Shown piece by piece: positions 17,815 through 26,836 of a DNA stretch of 64,000 nt. The stretch covers positions 992,001 to 1,056,000 of the forward strand of contig NZ_JYNO01000001.1 in NCBI RefSeq assembly GCF_000934745.1, read 5' to 3'. Each line of letters opens with the position of its first letter. Position 1 is the stretch's first letter. The DNA comes from Desulfonatronum thioautotrophicum (GTDB lineage: Bacteria; Desulfobacterota; Desulfovibrionia; Desulfovibrionales; Desulfonatronaceae). Below the pieces are notes generated by a model. That model saw nothing but the letters and a program-made list of their open reading frames with translations. It made no database searches and was not told the DNA's origin. The translations under genes were made by a program, and so were the position numbers.

Positions 17815-18894
17815 TTAGGGCAACTGCTGGCCGCGGACGACGCGGTGCACAAAGTCAAGTTTTTTCAGCACAGGAGGCGAGAGCACGAATGGGTAGGCAT
17901 GGTCATGGCCCATGCTCCGATTCAGGCTGTTCAGGGCAAAGCTGACGGGAAACCAGTGTTCGACCAGCACATCAAAATGATCCTGGTGGTAGGGGTCGAA
18001 GTCCAGTTTTGCGAATATCTCCCCATTGGTTTCAACCCGGGGCCGGACCTTGATTCCGAAGTGGTAGGCCGTTTCCAGAGTGTCCACGATATGCAGGTAG
18101 TGCGCCCAGGTTTCCGCCCAGTCCTCCCAGGGGTGGGTGGAGGCGTAGGCGCTGACGAAGCGTTCCGGCCAGTCCGTCGGGGGGCCGTTCTGGTAATGCC
18201 GCTCCAAAGCCTGGGAATAGTCCTGCGTATCATCGCCGAACAATTCCCGGCACGGCTCCAGCCAGTCCGTATCCCGGATCAGGCGCTCCCAATAATAATG
18301 TCCGCTTTCATGGCGAAAATGGCCCAGGATGGTCCGGTAGTGTTCATCCATAGCCGTGCGCATCTTTTCCCGGGCCACGGGATCAGCCTCAGCAATGTTG
18401 ATGGTGATCAACCCCTGATCATGACCGGTGAGTACCTTGCCCTTGTCGCTGAAAGCGGGGTCCGGATCAGCCAGAAAATCAAACGCCAATCCGTCAGGAT
18501 GCCTGCTGCGCGGAAAAACCGGCAGGTCCAGGCTCAACAACGTGAAGACCAGACGACGCTTCTCCATCTCCAGCTTGTGCCAGTGTGACTTGTTGTCGTC
18601 GACATTCAGGTTGGGAATGGTTCTGTTCAGGCGGCAGGCCACGCAGAACGCTTCCTCGGACTCGGCTTCCACCATCCAGTTGCAGACGTCGTGTTTGGTG
18701 TAATTGGCACATTGGCGATACGACCGCGCCTGATTCCGGTCCACGGGCAGTTCACAATCGTACTCTTCCGGCAGGGAGATGGTGACCAACCGCAGATCAT
18801 TGGGCACAAAACCCAGCCCTGCCCCACAGCGCACACAGAACACATTTTCGAAGTACAGCAGATTGCCGCAGCAATCACAGGTAAAGAGTTTCAT
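17815..18894 (-). CDS. Putative zinc-binding metallopeptidase with N-terminal zinc ribbon
   Basis: 359 aa. The N-terminus is a zinc ribbon (MKLFTCDCCGN...FCVRCGAGLG), and two further cysteine pairs follow (residues about 60-95). The C-terminal part contains HFRHESGHYYWERL, an HExxH-like metal site typical of the DUF2248 family annotated as putative zinc-binding metallopeptidase. An acidic HPWEDWAETWAHYLHI segment probably supplies the third ligand. The substrate is unknown. The start at 18894 places the ribbon at the N-terminus; the frame upstream lacks domain content. It precedes glsA on the same strand with 25 nt between them. Confidence 0.8.
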   Translation of the reverse strand: MKLFTCDCCGNLLYFENVFCVRCGAGLGFVPNDLRLVTISLPEEYDCELPVDRNQARSYRQCANYTKHDVCNWMVEAESEEAFCVACRLNRTIPNLNVDDNKSHWHKLEMEKRRLVFTLLSLDLPVFPRSRHPDGLAFDFLADPDPAFSDKGKVLTGHDQGLITINIAEADPVAREKMRTAMDEHYRTILGHFRHESGHYYWERLIRDTDWLEPCRELFGDDTQDYSQALERHYQNGPPTDWPERFVSAYASTHPWEDWAETWAHYLHIVDTLETAYHFGIKVRPRVETNGEIFAKLDFDPYHQDHFDVLVEHWFPVSFALNSLNRSMGHDHAYPFVLSPPVLKKLDFVHRVVRGQQLP

Positions 18895-19019
18895 ATGTTG
18901 ACCCCATCTCTGTTCATGCCAATTTGGCTTGAGGATAAAACAGGTCGTCACCCGGATGGCCAAGGCCGTAGAGTGGATTATTTTTCAAGCAATTGAACAA
19001 GAAAGGCTTCAATCATTTC

Positions 19020-20861
19020 TTACTTTGACCTCATTTCCCATAGTAAGCCCCAGCCTTCCAGCTCAATGCCGGTTTGTTTTTGTTTTGCATACGGTGACAC
19101 GTAGATCGGCTCCATGCATTCAAAACCGGTTTCCAAGAAAAATGGTTTGGAGCCAAGGTTGCCGGTCATGCGCAGCTCGCGGCCATCAATGAGAGGCCAT
19201 TTCACATTCAACACGTTGGATGTCTTAATGTGCCAGGTGGCGGCTCCAGGCTGGATCAGTCCCAGCAAGGGTACGATGCGCTCCCGGCGCAGGGCCAGGA
19301 GATCCTTGTAGAAGGTCAGCCACTGGGAGTGTTCCACGGAATAGCGCTCGTCCCAGTTCAGTACCGCGCTTTGGGCCGTGACCGGGTCGTTGGGATCCGG
19401 GATGCGCTGGCGCATGGCCGGGTCGGCGAACTCCGGAAAGGCCGCGAACTCCTTGCGTCGGCCTTCCCGGACCGCATCGGCCAGGTCGCCCTGGAAGTCG
19501 CAAAAAAACGGAAAAGGCTGCTCAGAGGCCCATTCCTCGCCCATGTAGAGCATGGGGATCTGCGGGCTGAGCAGGTAGATGGCCGTCAGGGCCGTACGTT
19601 TTTCAAGCGGGGACAGTTGGGTCAGTCGTTCCCCCAGGGCCCGGTTGCCGATCTGGTCGTGGTTCTGGATAAAGGCCACGAAGGCTTCGGGCGGGAGATG
19701 GGCGCTGGGCTCGCCCCGGGCCTCGCCCTCCCGGTGAGGTGAGGGTTCGCCCTGATAGGCGAAGCCTTGGGCTAGGCAGCGTCCCAACCGGTCCAGCACG
19801 TTGTCCTCGTAGTCCGCGTAGTAGCCCTGGGTCTCCCCGGTGCCCAGCACATGGTAGACGTGATGGATATCATCGTTCCACTGGGCCACGTAGTATTTCG
19901 GTTCACCGTTCTGCTCCCGATTCAGAAATCGAGATTGGTTGGCATCGTTTTCCAGAACCAGGTGCACGTGTCGGTCCCTGGGCAAGGCTTTGGCCACGGC
20001 CTGGGCCAATTCCTCCAGAATGTGCACGGGACCGTCATCCTGGATGGCATGGACTGCGTCCAGGCGCAGGCCGTCAAACCGATACTCCCGCAGCCAGTAA
20101 ACGGCATTGAAAATGAAAAAGTTCCGGACCTGGCGCACGGAAAAGTCAATGGCCGCGCCCCAGGGGGTCTGGTGGGCCTCGGTGAAGAACTGGGGGGCGT
20201 AGAGATGGAGGTAGTTTCCTTCCGGGCCGAAATGGTTGTAGACCACGTCCAGAAAAACCATCAGCCCCAGCCCGTGGGCCTCGTCGATGAGACGCCGCAA
20301 ATCCTGGGGCGAGCCGTAGACCGAATCCGGGGCAAAGGGCAGTACTCCATCATAGCCCCAGTTGCGGCGACCCGGAAAATCGGCCAGGGGCATCAGCTCC
20401 ACGGCCGTGACGCCCAGTTCCTTGAGATACGGCAACCGCGCCCGCACCCCGTCGTAGGTGCCTTCCGGCGTGAACGTGCCCACATGCAGTTCGTAGAGCA
20501 CGGTTTCCGCCCAGGGCCGCCCTTTCCAGTTCGGATTCTCCCAGGTAAATCCGGAGGTATCCACCACCTGGCTCGGCCCGGAGACGTCCTCAGGCTGAAA
20601 GCGCGAACCCGGGTCCGGGACCAGGGTCTCGCCGTTGATCTTGAACCGATACAGGGTGCCCGGCCCGGCCTCGGGAACCATAACCTCGTGCCAGCCATCC
20701 TGAATAGCCGGCATGGCCAAACTGTGCTCCTGATCCTGCCCCACCAAGACCACGTCCACCTGCTTTGCCCCGGGGGCCCAAAGCCGGAAACGCACGCCGC
20801 CGGCTTCGAGAACCGGGCCAAAGGGAATGTGCTTGTCGATTGATGCAATTTGTCTGCTCAT
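19020..20861 (-). CDS. treZ: Malto-oligosyltrehalose trehalohydrolase
   Basis: Releases trehalose from maltooligosyl-trehalose in the TreY-TreZ pathway of compatible-solute synthesis. The 613 aa protein has an N-terminal CBM48-like domain (VRFRLWAPGAKQVDVVL) and a GH13 barrel starting VLYELHVGTFTPEGTYDG. The catalytic nucleophile region is FDGLRLDAVHAI, the acid/base LVLENDAN, and the third Asp IQNHDQIGNRA. The C-terminal domain is small. AAGGAAAAACAAC precedes the ATG. treY and treX are not nearby, so the pathway partner must be elsewhere. Confidence 0.94.
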   Translation of the reverse strand: MSRQIASIDKHIPFGPVLEAGGVRFRLWAPGAKQVDVVLVGQDQEHSLAMPAIQDGWHEVMVPEAGPGTLYRFKINGETLVPDPGSRFQPEDVSGPSQVVDTSGFTWENPNWKGRPWAETVLYELHVGTFTPEGTYDGVRARLPYLKELGVTAVELMPLADFPGRRNWGYDGVLPFAPDSVYGSPQDLRRLIDEAHGLGLMVFLDVVYNHFGPEGNYLHLYAPQFFTEAHQTPWGAAIDFSVRQVRNFFIFNAVYWLREYRFDGLRLDAVHAIQDDGPVHILEELAQAVAKALPRDRHVHLVLENDANQSRFLNREQNGEPKYYVAQWNDDIHHVYHVLGTGETQGYYADYEDNVLDRLGRCLAQGFAYQGEPSPHREGEARGEPSAHLPPEAFVAFIQNHDQIGNRALGERLTQLSPLEKRTALTAIYLLSPQIPMLYMGEEWASEQPFPFFCDFQGDLADAVREGRRKEFAAFPEFADPAMRQRIPDPNDPVTAQSAVLNWDERYSVEHSQWLTFYKDLLALRRERIVPLLGLIQPGAATWHIKTSNVLNVKWPLIDGRELRMTGNLGSKPFFLETGFECMEPIYVSPYAKQKQTGIELEGWGLLWEMRSK

Positions 20862-20903
20862 GTTGTTTTTCCTTGATTTACCCTATCTTTGATATTTCTT
20901 ATT

Positions 20904-20933
20904 CGATCGTTCCCACGCTCCAGCGTGGGAACG
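20904..20933. repeat. REP-like palindrome, copy 1
   Basis: 12 bp perfect arms (CGTTCCCACGCT and its complement) around a CC loop at 20908-20933. The following roughly 45 bases (AGCC..., ...CTCCAGCGCCC..., ...CGGAGT) also recur after copy 2 at 21688. It belongs to the widespread REP-type intergenic repeats built on CCCACGCTCCAGCGTGGG. Confidence 0.85.
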
Positions 20934-21297
20934 TAGCCATCGGAACTCCAGCGCCCGGTTTTGGTTCGGAGTTAAAATCTAGTAACTATTCAGCTGAAGT
21001 TTCACGGTTTTTGAGAAATCATACATTTTTCTTTGGAAAAATACAGATATGTCATACTGTATTTTGCTCTGAGAAAATACGTATTTTTGGTCTACTGTGA
21101 CTGCGGGCGACTCCTCTCGCTACGGGCTAAGTTCACGCGTCGATGGGCACATCTTTGGTGGCTTTTGACCGCGAACAGCCAGGCGCCTACCAAAAAAAAC
21201 AGGCTCACGGTCGCCAAATGTGATTCCTTGCTCTTTGCAGGAATTGTTGGACACCAAGGCTTCTTCCCAAGCCACTCACCCAACCCTCTCGTCGGCT
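20934..21297. promoter_or_regulatory. Gene-poor region with two AAAATAC palindromes upstream of treZ
   Basis: There is no credible gene in these 364 bases. Two palindromes share the half-site AAAATAC: AAAATACAG-N10-CTGTATTTT (21038-21065) and the compact AAAATACGTATTTT (21074-21087). They lie about 180-230 bp upstream of treZ on the opposite side from its coding region, so they could be operators, but no regulator is known. A motif GTAACTATTCAGCTG at 20982-20996 is nearly the same as one at 27093. Confidence 0.4.
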
Positions 21298-21483
21298 TCA
21301 ATACCTGGAACCACGAGGCCCGGCCAGGAACCAGATTATCAATCCGATCAGAGGCAGAAGCAGGATCAGAACAATCCAGAACACCTTCCATCCCGTGCTC
21401 GCCCGGCTTTGAAAAATCTGAACAATGGCCCAGACACAGGCAATGAGCAGGATCAAACTGAAAATTCCACCGACTTCGATCAT
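21298..21483 (-). CDS. Small membrane protein with PLDc_N domain
   Basis: 61 aa, two predicted transmembrane helices: FSLILLIACVWAIVQIF and VFWIVLILLLPLIGLIIWFL, joined by a short polar STGWK turn and ending GPRGSRY. This hairpin matches the phospholipase D nuclease N-terminal (PLDc_N) domain, which occurs alone as small proteins in many bacteria. It is not a phospholipase; no HKD motif is present. AGAGGAAACC lies directly before the ATG. It is an isolated gene flanked by palindromic repeats. Confidence 0.75.
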   Translation of the reverse strand: MIEVGGIFSLILLIACVWAIVQIFQSRASTGWKVFWIVLILLLPLIGLIIWFLAGPRGSRY

Positions 21484-21683
21484 GGTTTCCTCTTCACTTC
21501 GCGGTTGCTCGCAACAGAATTATTGACCGGTACGCGACGATCTTCAAGAGCGCCCCCGGTGGTCTTGCGGCTTTTATTGGCGGTTGTATTGCATATTTTC
21601 GGGAATTTCGACAGGAAAAATTCGGAATATACTGCGGAATAATCCGGATTATTAACTTGATTTTCTCGGATATTATTATATGC

Positions 21684-21915
21684 CGATCGTTCCCACGCTC
21701 CAGCGTGGGAACGCAGCCTTGGGCGCTCCAGCGCCCCGTTTGAAGTACGGAGTGGGCGGTCAATTCCCATCAGCTAGGGCTGCCTGGGCGCAGTTCCGCA
21801 GAATGAAAACCGCCAAATACCCGAGAATAGCAGAAGAGGGGCGTTTCACCGGATTTCATTCCGCGACGCTGGAGCGTTGGGAGCTGCATTCCCACGCTGG
21901 AGCATGGGAACGATC
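21684..21915. repeat. Repeat element bounded by two facing REP-like palindromes (copies 2 and 3)
   Basis: The left palindrome, 21688-21713, is identical to copy 1 at 20908-20933. The right palindrome, 21887-21912, is an imperfect copy in the opposite orientation (CATTCCCACGCTGG...), so GATCGTTCCCA occurs inverted at the right end (CATGGGAACGATC). A third, weaker related hairpin sits at about 21863-21880. The interior holds no convincing gene. The architecture resembles a bacterial interspersed mosaic element. Confidence 0.7.
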
Positions 21916-21973
21916 AAAAGCTTGAAACGTTTGCGAGCGTCAAACCAGGTTTTCAGTTTGTCTGGAATCTTCT

Positions 21974-23416
21974 TCATTTCCACAACAGCCGCTCGGCCTG
22001 CCCGAGCAGGTAGCAGAGGATGTGCGCGGGGATTTTGAGGAATTGGGTGCTGGAGCCCGGTGGTGTGGAGATGTTGAAATGCGTATCTTGTTTTGTCACC
22101 AGGTAGGCTTGGCTGATGTTCCCGGCCGCGCAGTAGCGGACTAGACCGCTGTTGTTTTCCAGCGCCGCCTTTTCTTTGAACTTGACTTCAAAGGGAAAGT
22201 GATAGGCCGGACTGCGGATGATGATGTCCACCTCCTGCCCCGTGGCGGTGTCGCGCCAGTAGGCGATTTCCGGAGTGTCGCGGTAGTAGTAGGCGAACAG
22301 ATGGCGCAGTACCGTGGTTTCCACGATCAGGCCCATTTCATCGAAATTGGTCAGGATCTCCTCGCCGCGCAACAGGACGGCGTTGCGCAGGGCAGCGTCC
22401 ACCAGGTAGTACTTGTTGCGGGCCTTCAGGGCCTTTTTGCCGCCTGCCTGGACCGGGGGCAGGCGATAGACCAGATTGGCCTGCTCCAGCAGGGCAAGGT
22501 GGTTGCCCACCGTGATCGGCGTCGTGCCCAGTTCCTTGGCCACCACCGCATGGGCAAGGATGCCGCTGGTATGCAGGCAAAGGTAGATAAACAGTTTTTC
22601 CAGGTCGTTGATATTGCGTACGCCAAAAAGCGCCGTCATGTCCCGTTTCAGTACCCGTTCCACCACGTCTTCCCGCAACAGGCGCTGACACAAGGCAATA
22701 TCGTCCTGCCGCGCTGTTTCCGGAAAGCCCCCAACCAGCAGATAACGATTGAAAAGGGGTTGCAGGGGCCGCATTTTCAGCGCGATTTCCGCAAAATCAG
22801 TGTCCTTGAGCCCGAACAGCGAACTCGGTCGCATCTGGGCATCCAGCACGGGGACCGGCTCATCGCGAATGCACGTGAACTCGTAAAAGGAGAGGGTTGG
22901 CACAGGAACGGTCACCCACCGCCCGACCCCGCTTTCAGCCAGCTTTTCGCGATGCACGACACTGGCGGAACCCGTGGCCACGATGCGGTACCGGGGGTGA
23001 TGGTCCACAAGCAGCTTGATCTCGGTTTCCCATTCCCGCGAGTACTGAATCTCATCCAGCAGCAAAAACGCGGGTTCACCTTCCGGATGAATGTCCTGGT
23101 GATACATTCTCAACGTTTCCCGCAGGGAGAGCAGTTTCAAAAGCGGATGGTCAAGGCTCAGATAGATGATGCTCCGTGCCGGACGCCCTTCCTGGAGCAA
23201 AGCCGCTGCAAGCTGCTGCAAAAGAACGGTTTTGCCGACGCGTCGCGGACCGGACAGAAGAATGGCCCGGTGCAGGGAGGTATTGTCCAGATACGAGCGG
23301 CAGGCTTTATAGGCCAGGCGTCTGAATTTCGGTACCGGAAACGGTCTCTCCGTCCACCAGGGATTGAAACCATGCAGAACGCCAAGGGTCTCGGAGTGAT
23401 CAAAAAATGAGGGCAT
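21974..23416 (-). CDS. AAA-family ATPase with C-terminal DUF4143 domain
   Basis: 480 aa. Walker A is GPRRVGKTVLL (about residue 55) and Walker B FLLLDEIQYSREWE. A sensor-like VATGSAS motif follows, matching the ATP-binding proteins annotated AAA_14/DUF4143. The middle has a winged-helix-like part (GTTPITVGNHLALLEQANLVYRL), and the C-terminal domain has VDIIIR...FPFEVKFKE, a PD-(D/E)xK-like core. Family members are abundant in accessory DNA and have no assigned role. A degenerate relative lies just upstream (23560-23880). The promoter region (about 23440-23490) is very AT-rich, unlike its neighbours. Confidence 0.85.
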   Translation of the reverse strand: MPSFFDHSETLGVLHGFNPWWTERPFPVPKFRRLAYKACRSYLDNTSLHRAILLSGPRRVGKTVLLQQLAAALLQEGRPARSIIYLSLDHPLLKLLSLRETLRMYHQDIHPEGEPAFLLLDEIQYSREWETEIKLLVDHHPRYRIVATGSASVVHREKLAESGVGRWVTVPVPTLSFYEFTCIRDEPVPVLDAQMRPSSLFGLKDTDFAEIALKMRPLQPLFNRYLLVGGFPETARQDDIALCQRLLREDVVERVLKRDMTALFGVRNINDLEKLFIYLCLHTSGILAHAVVAKELGTTPITVGNHLALLEQANLVYRLPPVQAGGKKALKARNKYYLVDAALRNAVLLRGEEILTNFDEMGLIVETTVLRHLFAYYYRDTPEIAYWRDTATGQEVDIIIRSPAYHFPFEVKFKEKAALENNSGLVRYCAAGNISQAYLVTKQDTHFNISTPPGSSTQFLKIPAHILCYLLGQAERLLWK

Positions 23417-23559
23417 TTTTCTCTCTGCTTTTCTTTTTATCCCAAAAAAATAAAGTATACTATATTTTTTTAGACAAATAAAGTTATTTTTCGATCATAA
23501 AAACCGATTTGGACCTGACTCATCCCTTTATCCGTTGGCGTAGAGAAACGGCCAGGTCT

Positions 23560-23880
23560 AAGCATATCTCCCCGCATGCCTACCGGGGAAAGCGCCTGGA
23601 TATCGGCCTCGTACCCTGGGTGCGCGGCCGGCTTGTCCATCCAAACCCCTCATCGCTGGTGACCAGGCCGGTATCATGGAAATACAATTTGAGTTTCTTG
23701 CGGATGGCTCGGGTGATTTTTTTGAAAGGGACGGACGAGAACAATGATGTACAGGCTTTCCAGGAAGCTCACGTAACGTTGCACGGTTTGCGGGGCAATG
23801 CGCAGGTCCTGGGTGATGGAGCTGCGGGAAAGGGGGGACCCCTCTCGGGATCGCTGCGCCAGACGATTTTTTAGCGTAAA
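23560..23880 (-). pseudogene. Frameshifted remnant of a DUF4143-type ATPase
   Basis: Reading the minus strand, one frame gives RSSITQDLRIAPQTVQRYVS followed by FLESLYIIVLVRPF, the winged-helix-like middle of this ATPase family. At about 23725, in a run of A residues, the coding sense shifts by one base and continues KKITRAIRKKLKLYFHDTGL, which is the family's usual continuation (KLYF.DTGL). The sequence then degenerates. No ATPase domain precedes it, so this is a truncated, frameshifted fragment. Its divergence from the intact neighbour suggests it was a separate gene. Confidence 0.75.
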
Positions 23881-23886
23881 ACCCTG

Positions 23887-24552
23887 TCAAGATTTCTCTG
23901 CATTTTTTTGAAAATTTATTTGTGCTGCGTAGTTGCCATAGGCCTCAGGAAACAGGGTCACGTCGTCGATGCGCAGGTCCACGTACGTCTCTCCATTGCC
24001 CGGGCCGATCAGCACCGTGGCCATGCCGAAATCCTTGGCGGTCTTCAGGTTCTCGGCCATGTCCTCCACCATGACGCACCGCGACCCCGGGACGCCGAGT
24101 CGGCGCAGCACTTCCCGGTACGGTTCCGGATAGGGCTTGGGCCGGTAGGCCGCCAGGCGAACATCAAAAATCTCCGTGAACACCTCCTGTAGCCCCAACA
24201 CCTCGAGCACCCTGCGGGCATGCCCCATTGAGCCGTTGGTCAGAATCACCTTGGTTCCGGGCAGGGCCGCGAGTGCCTCGGCAAGTTCCGGGCAGGGGCG
24301 CAAGATCGCCGCCACGTCCACGTCATGCACGTATTCCAGGTAGTCCTCCGGGTCGACGCCGTGATGCCTGGCCAGGCCGATCATGGTCAGTCCGTATTCC
24401 CGCCAATATTGGCGGCGCAAATGGTCCACGCGTTCTTTGGGGATGCCTGCCCGCTCGTGCATGTACGTGTTGATCCGGGCGTCAATGAGCGGGAACAGCG
24501 GTGTTGAGGCCGGATACAGGGTGTTGTCCAGGTCAAAGATGAATGCGTCCAT
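23887..24552 (-). CDS. HAD-family hydrolase, probable pyrimidine 5'-nucleotidase
   Basis: 221 aa haloacid dehalogenase-like phosphatase. Motif I is FIFDLDNTLYP (nucleophile Asp in DLDNT), motif II VILTNGS, motif III lysine in YRPKPYPEPYREVL, and motif IV CVMVEDMAENLKTAK. The cap domain (residues about 15-85) is of the type seen in the SDT1/PPase-like pyrimidine 5'-nucleotidases (subfamily IA-v3). It would dephosphorylate nucleotides or a similar small phosphate ester; the actual substrate is not inferable. The start has no strong RBS. Confidence 0.85.
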   Translation of the reverse strand: MDAFIFDLDNTLYPASTPLFPLIDARINTYMHERAGIPKERVDHLRRQYWREYGLTMIGLARHHGVDPEDYLEYVHDVDVAAILRPCPELAEALAALPGTKVILTNGSMGHARRVLEVLGLQEVFTEIFDVRLAAYRPKPYPEPYREVLRRLGVPGSRCVMVEDMAENLKTAKDFGMATVLIGPGNGETYVDLRIDDVTLFPEAYGNYAAQINFQKNAEKS

Positions 24553-24774
24553 GGGGATTGCCTGTTTGACGGTGTTTGGTGCCGAGACGGGAGTATTAAA
24601 AAATCCGGCCTTGGCGTGATTATGCCCAGGAGCTGGAATGTGGCTCCGGTCGGGGTTTTGTGAAGGTGACCCGGATTTCAGCTGAGGCCCGCCAGGGTCT
24701 TGTCAGATCTTCGCGGAATTGACACTATGCATAGCCATTGATCCGAGGAATCTCAACCCGTTCAGGAGACCCCT

Positions 24775-26760
24775 ATGCACCTGCTACGCCTGACGCCGTT
24801 CATCCTGGCTTTGACGGCAGCCTTTTTTTCCTGGGCCGGTTCGGTTCAGGCCGCCACCGTGGTTGATCAACGCGCTTTGTTTCTCCAAGCCGAGGAGGCC
24901 TTGCTGAGAGACCAGCGCCAAGTTTACCTCAACCTGCTGCCCCGTCTCGAGGGGTATCCGTTGAAACCATATCTGGTGGCCAAGGATCTTGAACTGAATT
25001 GCGATATACGGACAACGGCCAATGTCCGTGAGTTTCTCCGGAGTTACGGTGATTCTCCCGTTGCGGACCCCTTGCGTCGGGAATGGCTTCGCGAACTGGC
25101 CAGACAGAAGCGGTGGTCCGATTTTCTTCAGGATTATATCCCCCAAACCAACGAAAATTTGCAGTGTCTCTATGGCCAGGCTTTGCTTGGTGCTGGAAAA
25201 ACCGAGGCAGCCATGGAGCATGCTGTGCAGATGTGGCTTTCGGGGACATCCCGGCCCAGAAGCTGCGATCCGTTATTTGCTGTTTGGAAGGAGCAGGGGC
25301 TGCTGACACGCGAGCTGGTGGTGGAGCGCATCCAGCTGGCCATGAATGCCGGACAGAATGGGTTGGTCCAGTATCTGCAGCGCTTTCTGCCCCAAGAGGA
25401 CCGCTCCTGGGTGGAATACTGGTTGTTGGTGGATGAGCGGCCTGGCCTGGTTCTCCAGCGGGACTGGAACGGGCAGCACAGTGACTTTGTCCTCCCGGTG
25501 TTGGCCCACGGCATGCGCAAGTTGACCAGGGTGAATGCCTCCCGTACTGCCGGAGACTGGGACAGGATTCGAGTGCACAATGGCCTGGATCGGGAGCGTT
25601 TTTCCCGGATTGAGGAAGATATCTCCCTGTTCATGAGTTTGCGATTCGAAGAAGGAGCCGTGGAGCGTATCAACAACTTGCCCCAGGGTCTGCGCAGTGA
25701 CAGGCTCAGGGAATGGGGCGTGCGTGCGGCTTTGCGTCAGCAGGATTGGTCCGCTGTGTTGTCCATGGTTGATGGCTTGACGGATGATCAGCGACAGCAG
25801 CCGCGGTGGCGCTACTGGCGGGCACGGGCCTATGAGCAGACCGGGTGGTCCGAGCAGGCCGCGACCCTCTACCGGGATTTGGCCGGTGAGGCGCACTACT
25901 TTGGGATGCTGGCCGCGGACCGGATGGGCCTGCCCTACGAGTTGACGCACCAGCCTGTGGTGGTGTCCGCCGAAAAACTAGAGATGGTCAAGCAGGAACC
26001 AGGGCTGCAGCGGGCTGTGGAGTTGTTCGCCCTGAAACGCTATGGCCCGGGCCGCAGTGAGTGGCAGCGCGCCCTGCCCAGACTGGACACCGATATCCAA
26101 CTGGCCGCGGCCCTCTGGGCTCAGGAGCTGGGCTGGTACGACCGGGCCATCACGGCCACGGTGGCCGCGCGACACACCACGGATCTGGAAATTCGCTTCC
26201 CATTGCCCCACACCCCTCAGATCATGACCCAGAGCCATTCCAAAAATCTGAATCCGGCATGGGTTTTCGGGGTAATGCGCCAAGAGAGTCTGTTCATGCA
26301 GGACGTGGGATCCTCGGCCGGCGCCTTGGGATTGATGCAGATCATGCCCCAGACCGGTCAACGCATCGCCGGCTGGCACGGAGAGCGTCTGTCCAATTCC
26401 ATGCTGCTGCTCCAACCCGAGCGGAATATCCGCTATGGTACAACATACCTGCGTCGTCAGCTGGACGATCTCCAGGGCCATTATGCCCTGGCTACCGCTG
26501 CCTACAATGCGGGGCAGCACCGGGTCAAAGGCTGGCTGCCCAGAGGAGGCGAACTGCCGGCGGACATTTGGGTGGAGACCATTCCGTTCAACGAGACGCG
26601 CAATTACGTGGAGCGGGTTTTGGCCTATACCGCCATCTACGAGACGCGTCTCGGACAGTCGACGATGCGTCTCAGCCAGCGCCTCGTTCCAGTTCAGTCA
26701 CCAGGAGCGGCGGCCCAAGTGGCTGAGGGGCTTGGTTACCCGACGGAGGTGCCCAACTGA
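24775..26760 (+). CDS. slt: Soluble lytic murein transglycosylase
   Basis: Periplasmic enzyme that cleaves peptidoglycan glycan strands to 1,6-anhydro products. The 661 aa product has a signal peptide (LILALTAAFFSWAGSVQAA-like; cleavage after VQA about residue 26). A long alpha-superhelical U-domain follows (about 30-465). The C-terminal SLT domain has catalytic Glu in GVMRQESLFMQDVGSSAGAL, then GLMQIMPQTGQ and TAAYNAGQHRVKGWL. The length matches Slt70. GGAG lies 6 nt before the ATG. The gene is monocistronic and convergent with a ferredoxin gene. Confidence 0.93.
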   Translation: MHLLRLTPFILALTAAFFSWAGSVQAATVVDQRALFLQAEEALLRDQRQVYLNLLPRLEGYPLKPYLVAKDLELNCDIRTTANVREFLRSYGDSPVADPLRREWLRELARQKRWSDFLQDYIPQTNENLQCLYGQALLGAGKTEAAMEHAVQMWLSGTSRPRSCDPLFAVWKEQGLLTRELVVERIQLAMNAGQNGLVQYLQRFLPQEDRSWVEYWLLVDERPGLVLQRDWNGQHSDFVLPVLAHGMRKLTRVNASRTAGDWDRIRVHNGLDRERFSRIEEDISLFMSLRFEEGAVERINNLPQGLRSDRLREWGVRAALRQQDWSAVLSMVDGLTDDQRQQPRWRYWRARAYEQTGWSEQAATLYRDLAGEAHYFGMLAADRMGLPYELTHQPVVVSAEKLEMVKQEPGLQRAVELFALKRYGPGRSEWQRALPRLDTDIQLAAALWAQELGWYDRAITATVAARHTTDLEIRFPLPHTPQIMTQSHSKNLNPAWVFGVMRQESLFMQDVGSSAGALGLMQIMPQTGQRIAGWHGERLSNSMLLLQPERNIRYGTTYLRRQLDDLQGHYALATAAYNAGQHRVKGWLPRGGELPADIWVETIPFNETRNYVERVLAYTAIYETRLGQSTMRLSQRLVPVQSPGAAAQVAEGLGYPTEVPN

Positions 26761-26836
26761 AACATCAGCCCTGATCGCACTGCAGAGGAGTGGCCTGGAG
26801 AGGTGACCTGGAAAGTGGCCTGGAGAGGCATCCAAC

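Noticed and set aside
19690-19760. A possible repeat insertion in treZ (residues reading GEPSPHREGEARGEPSAH).
   Set aside because: As I recall the family, TreZ proteins carry a similar GEPS...RGEPSAHLPP loop just before the QNHDQ motif, so this is normal coding sequence.
21220-21763. Overlapping open frames on both strands around the PLDc_N gene.
   Set aside because: They run antisense to that gene or through REP palindromes and have no protein-like composition.
20904-21915. Repeated palindromes considered as a CRISPR array.
   Set aside because: Only three copies, uneven spacing, differing orientation and no cas genes; they fit REP elements instead.
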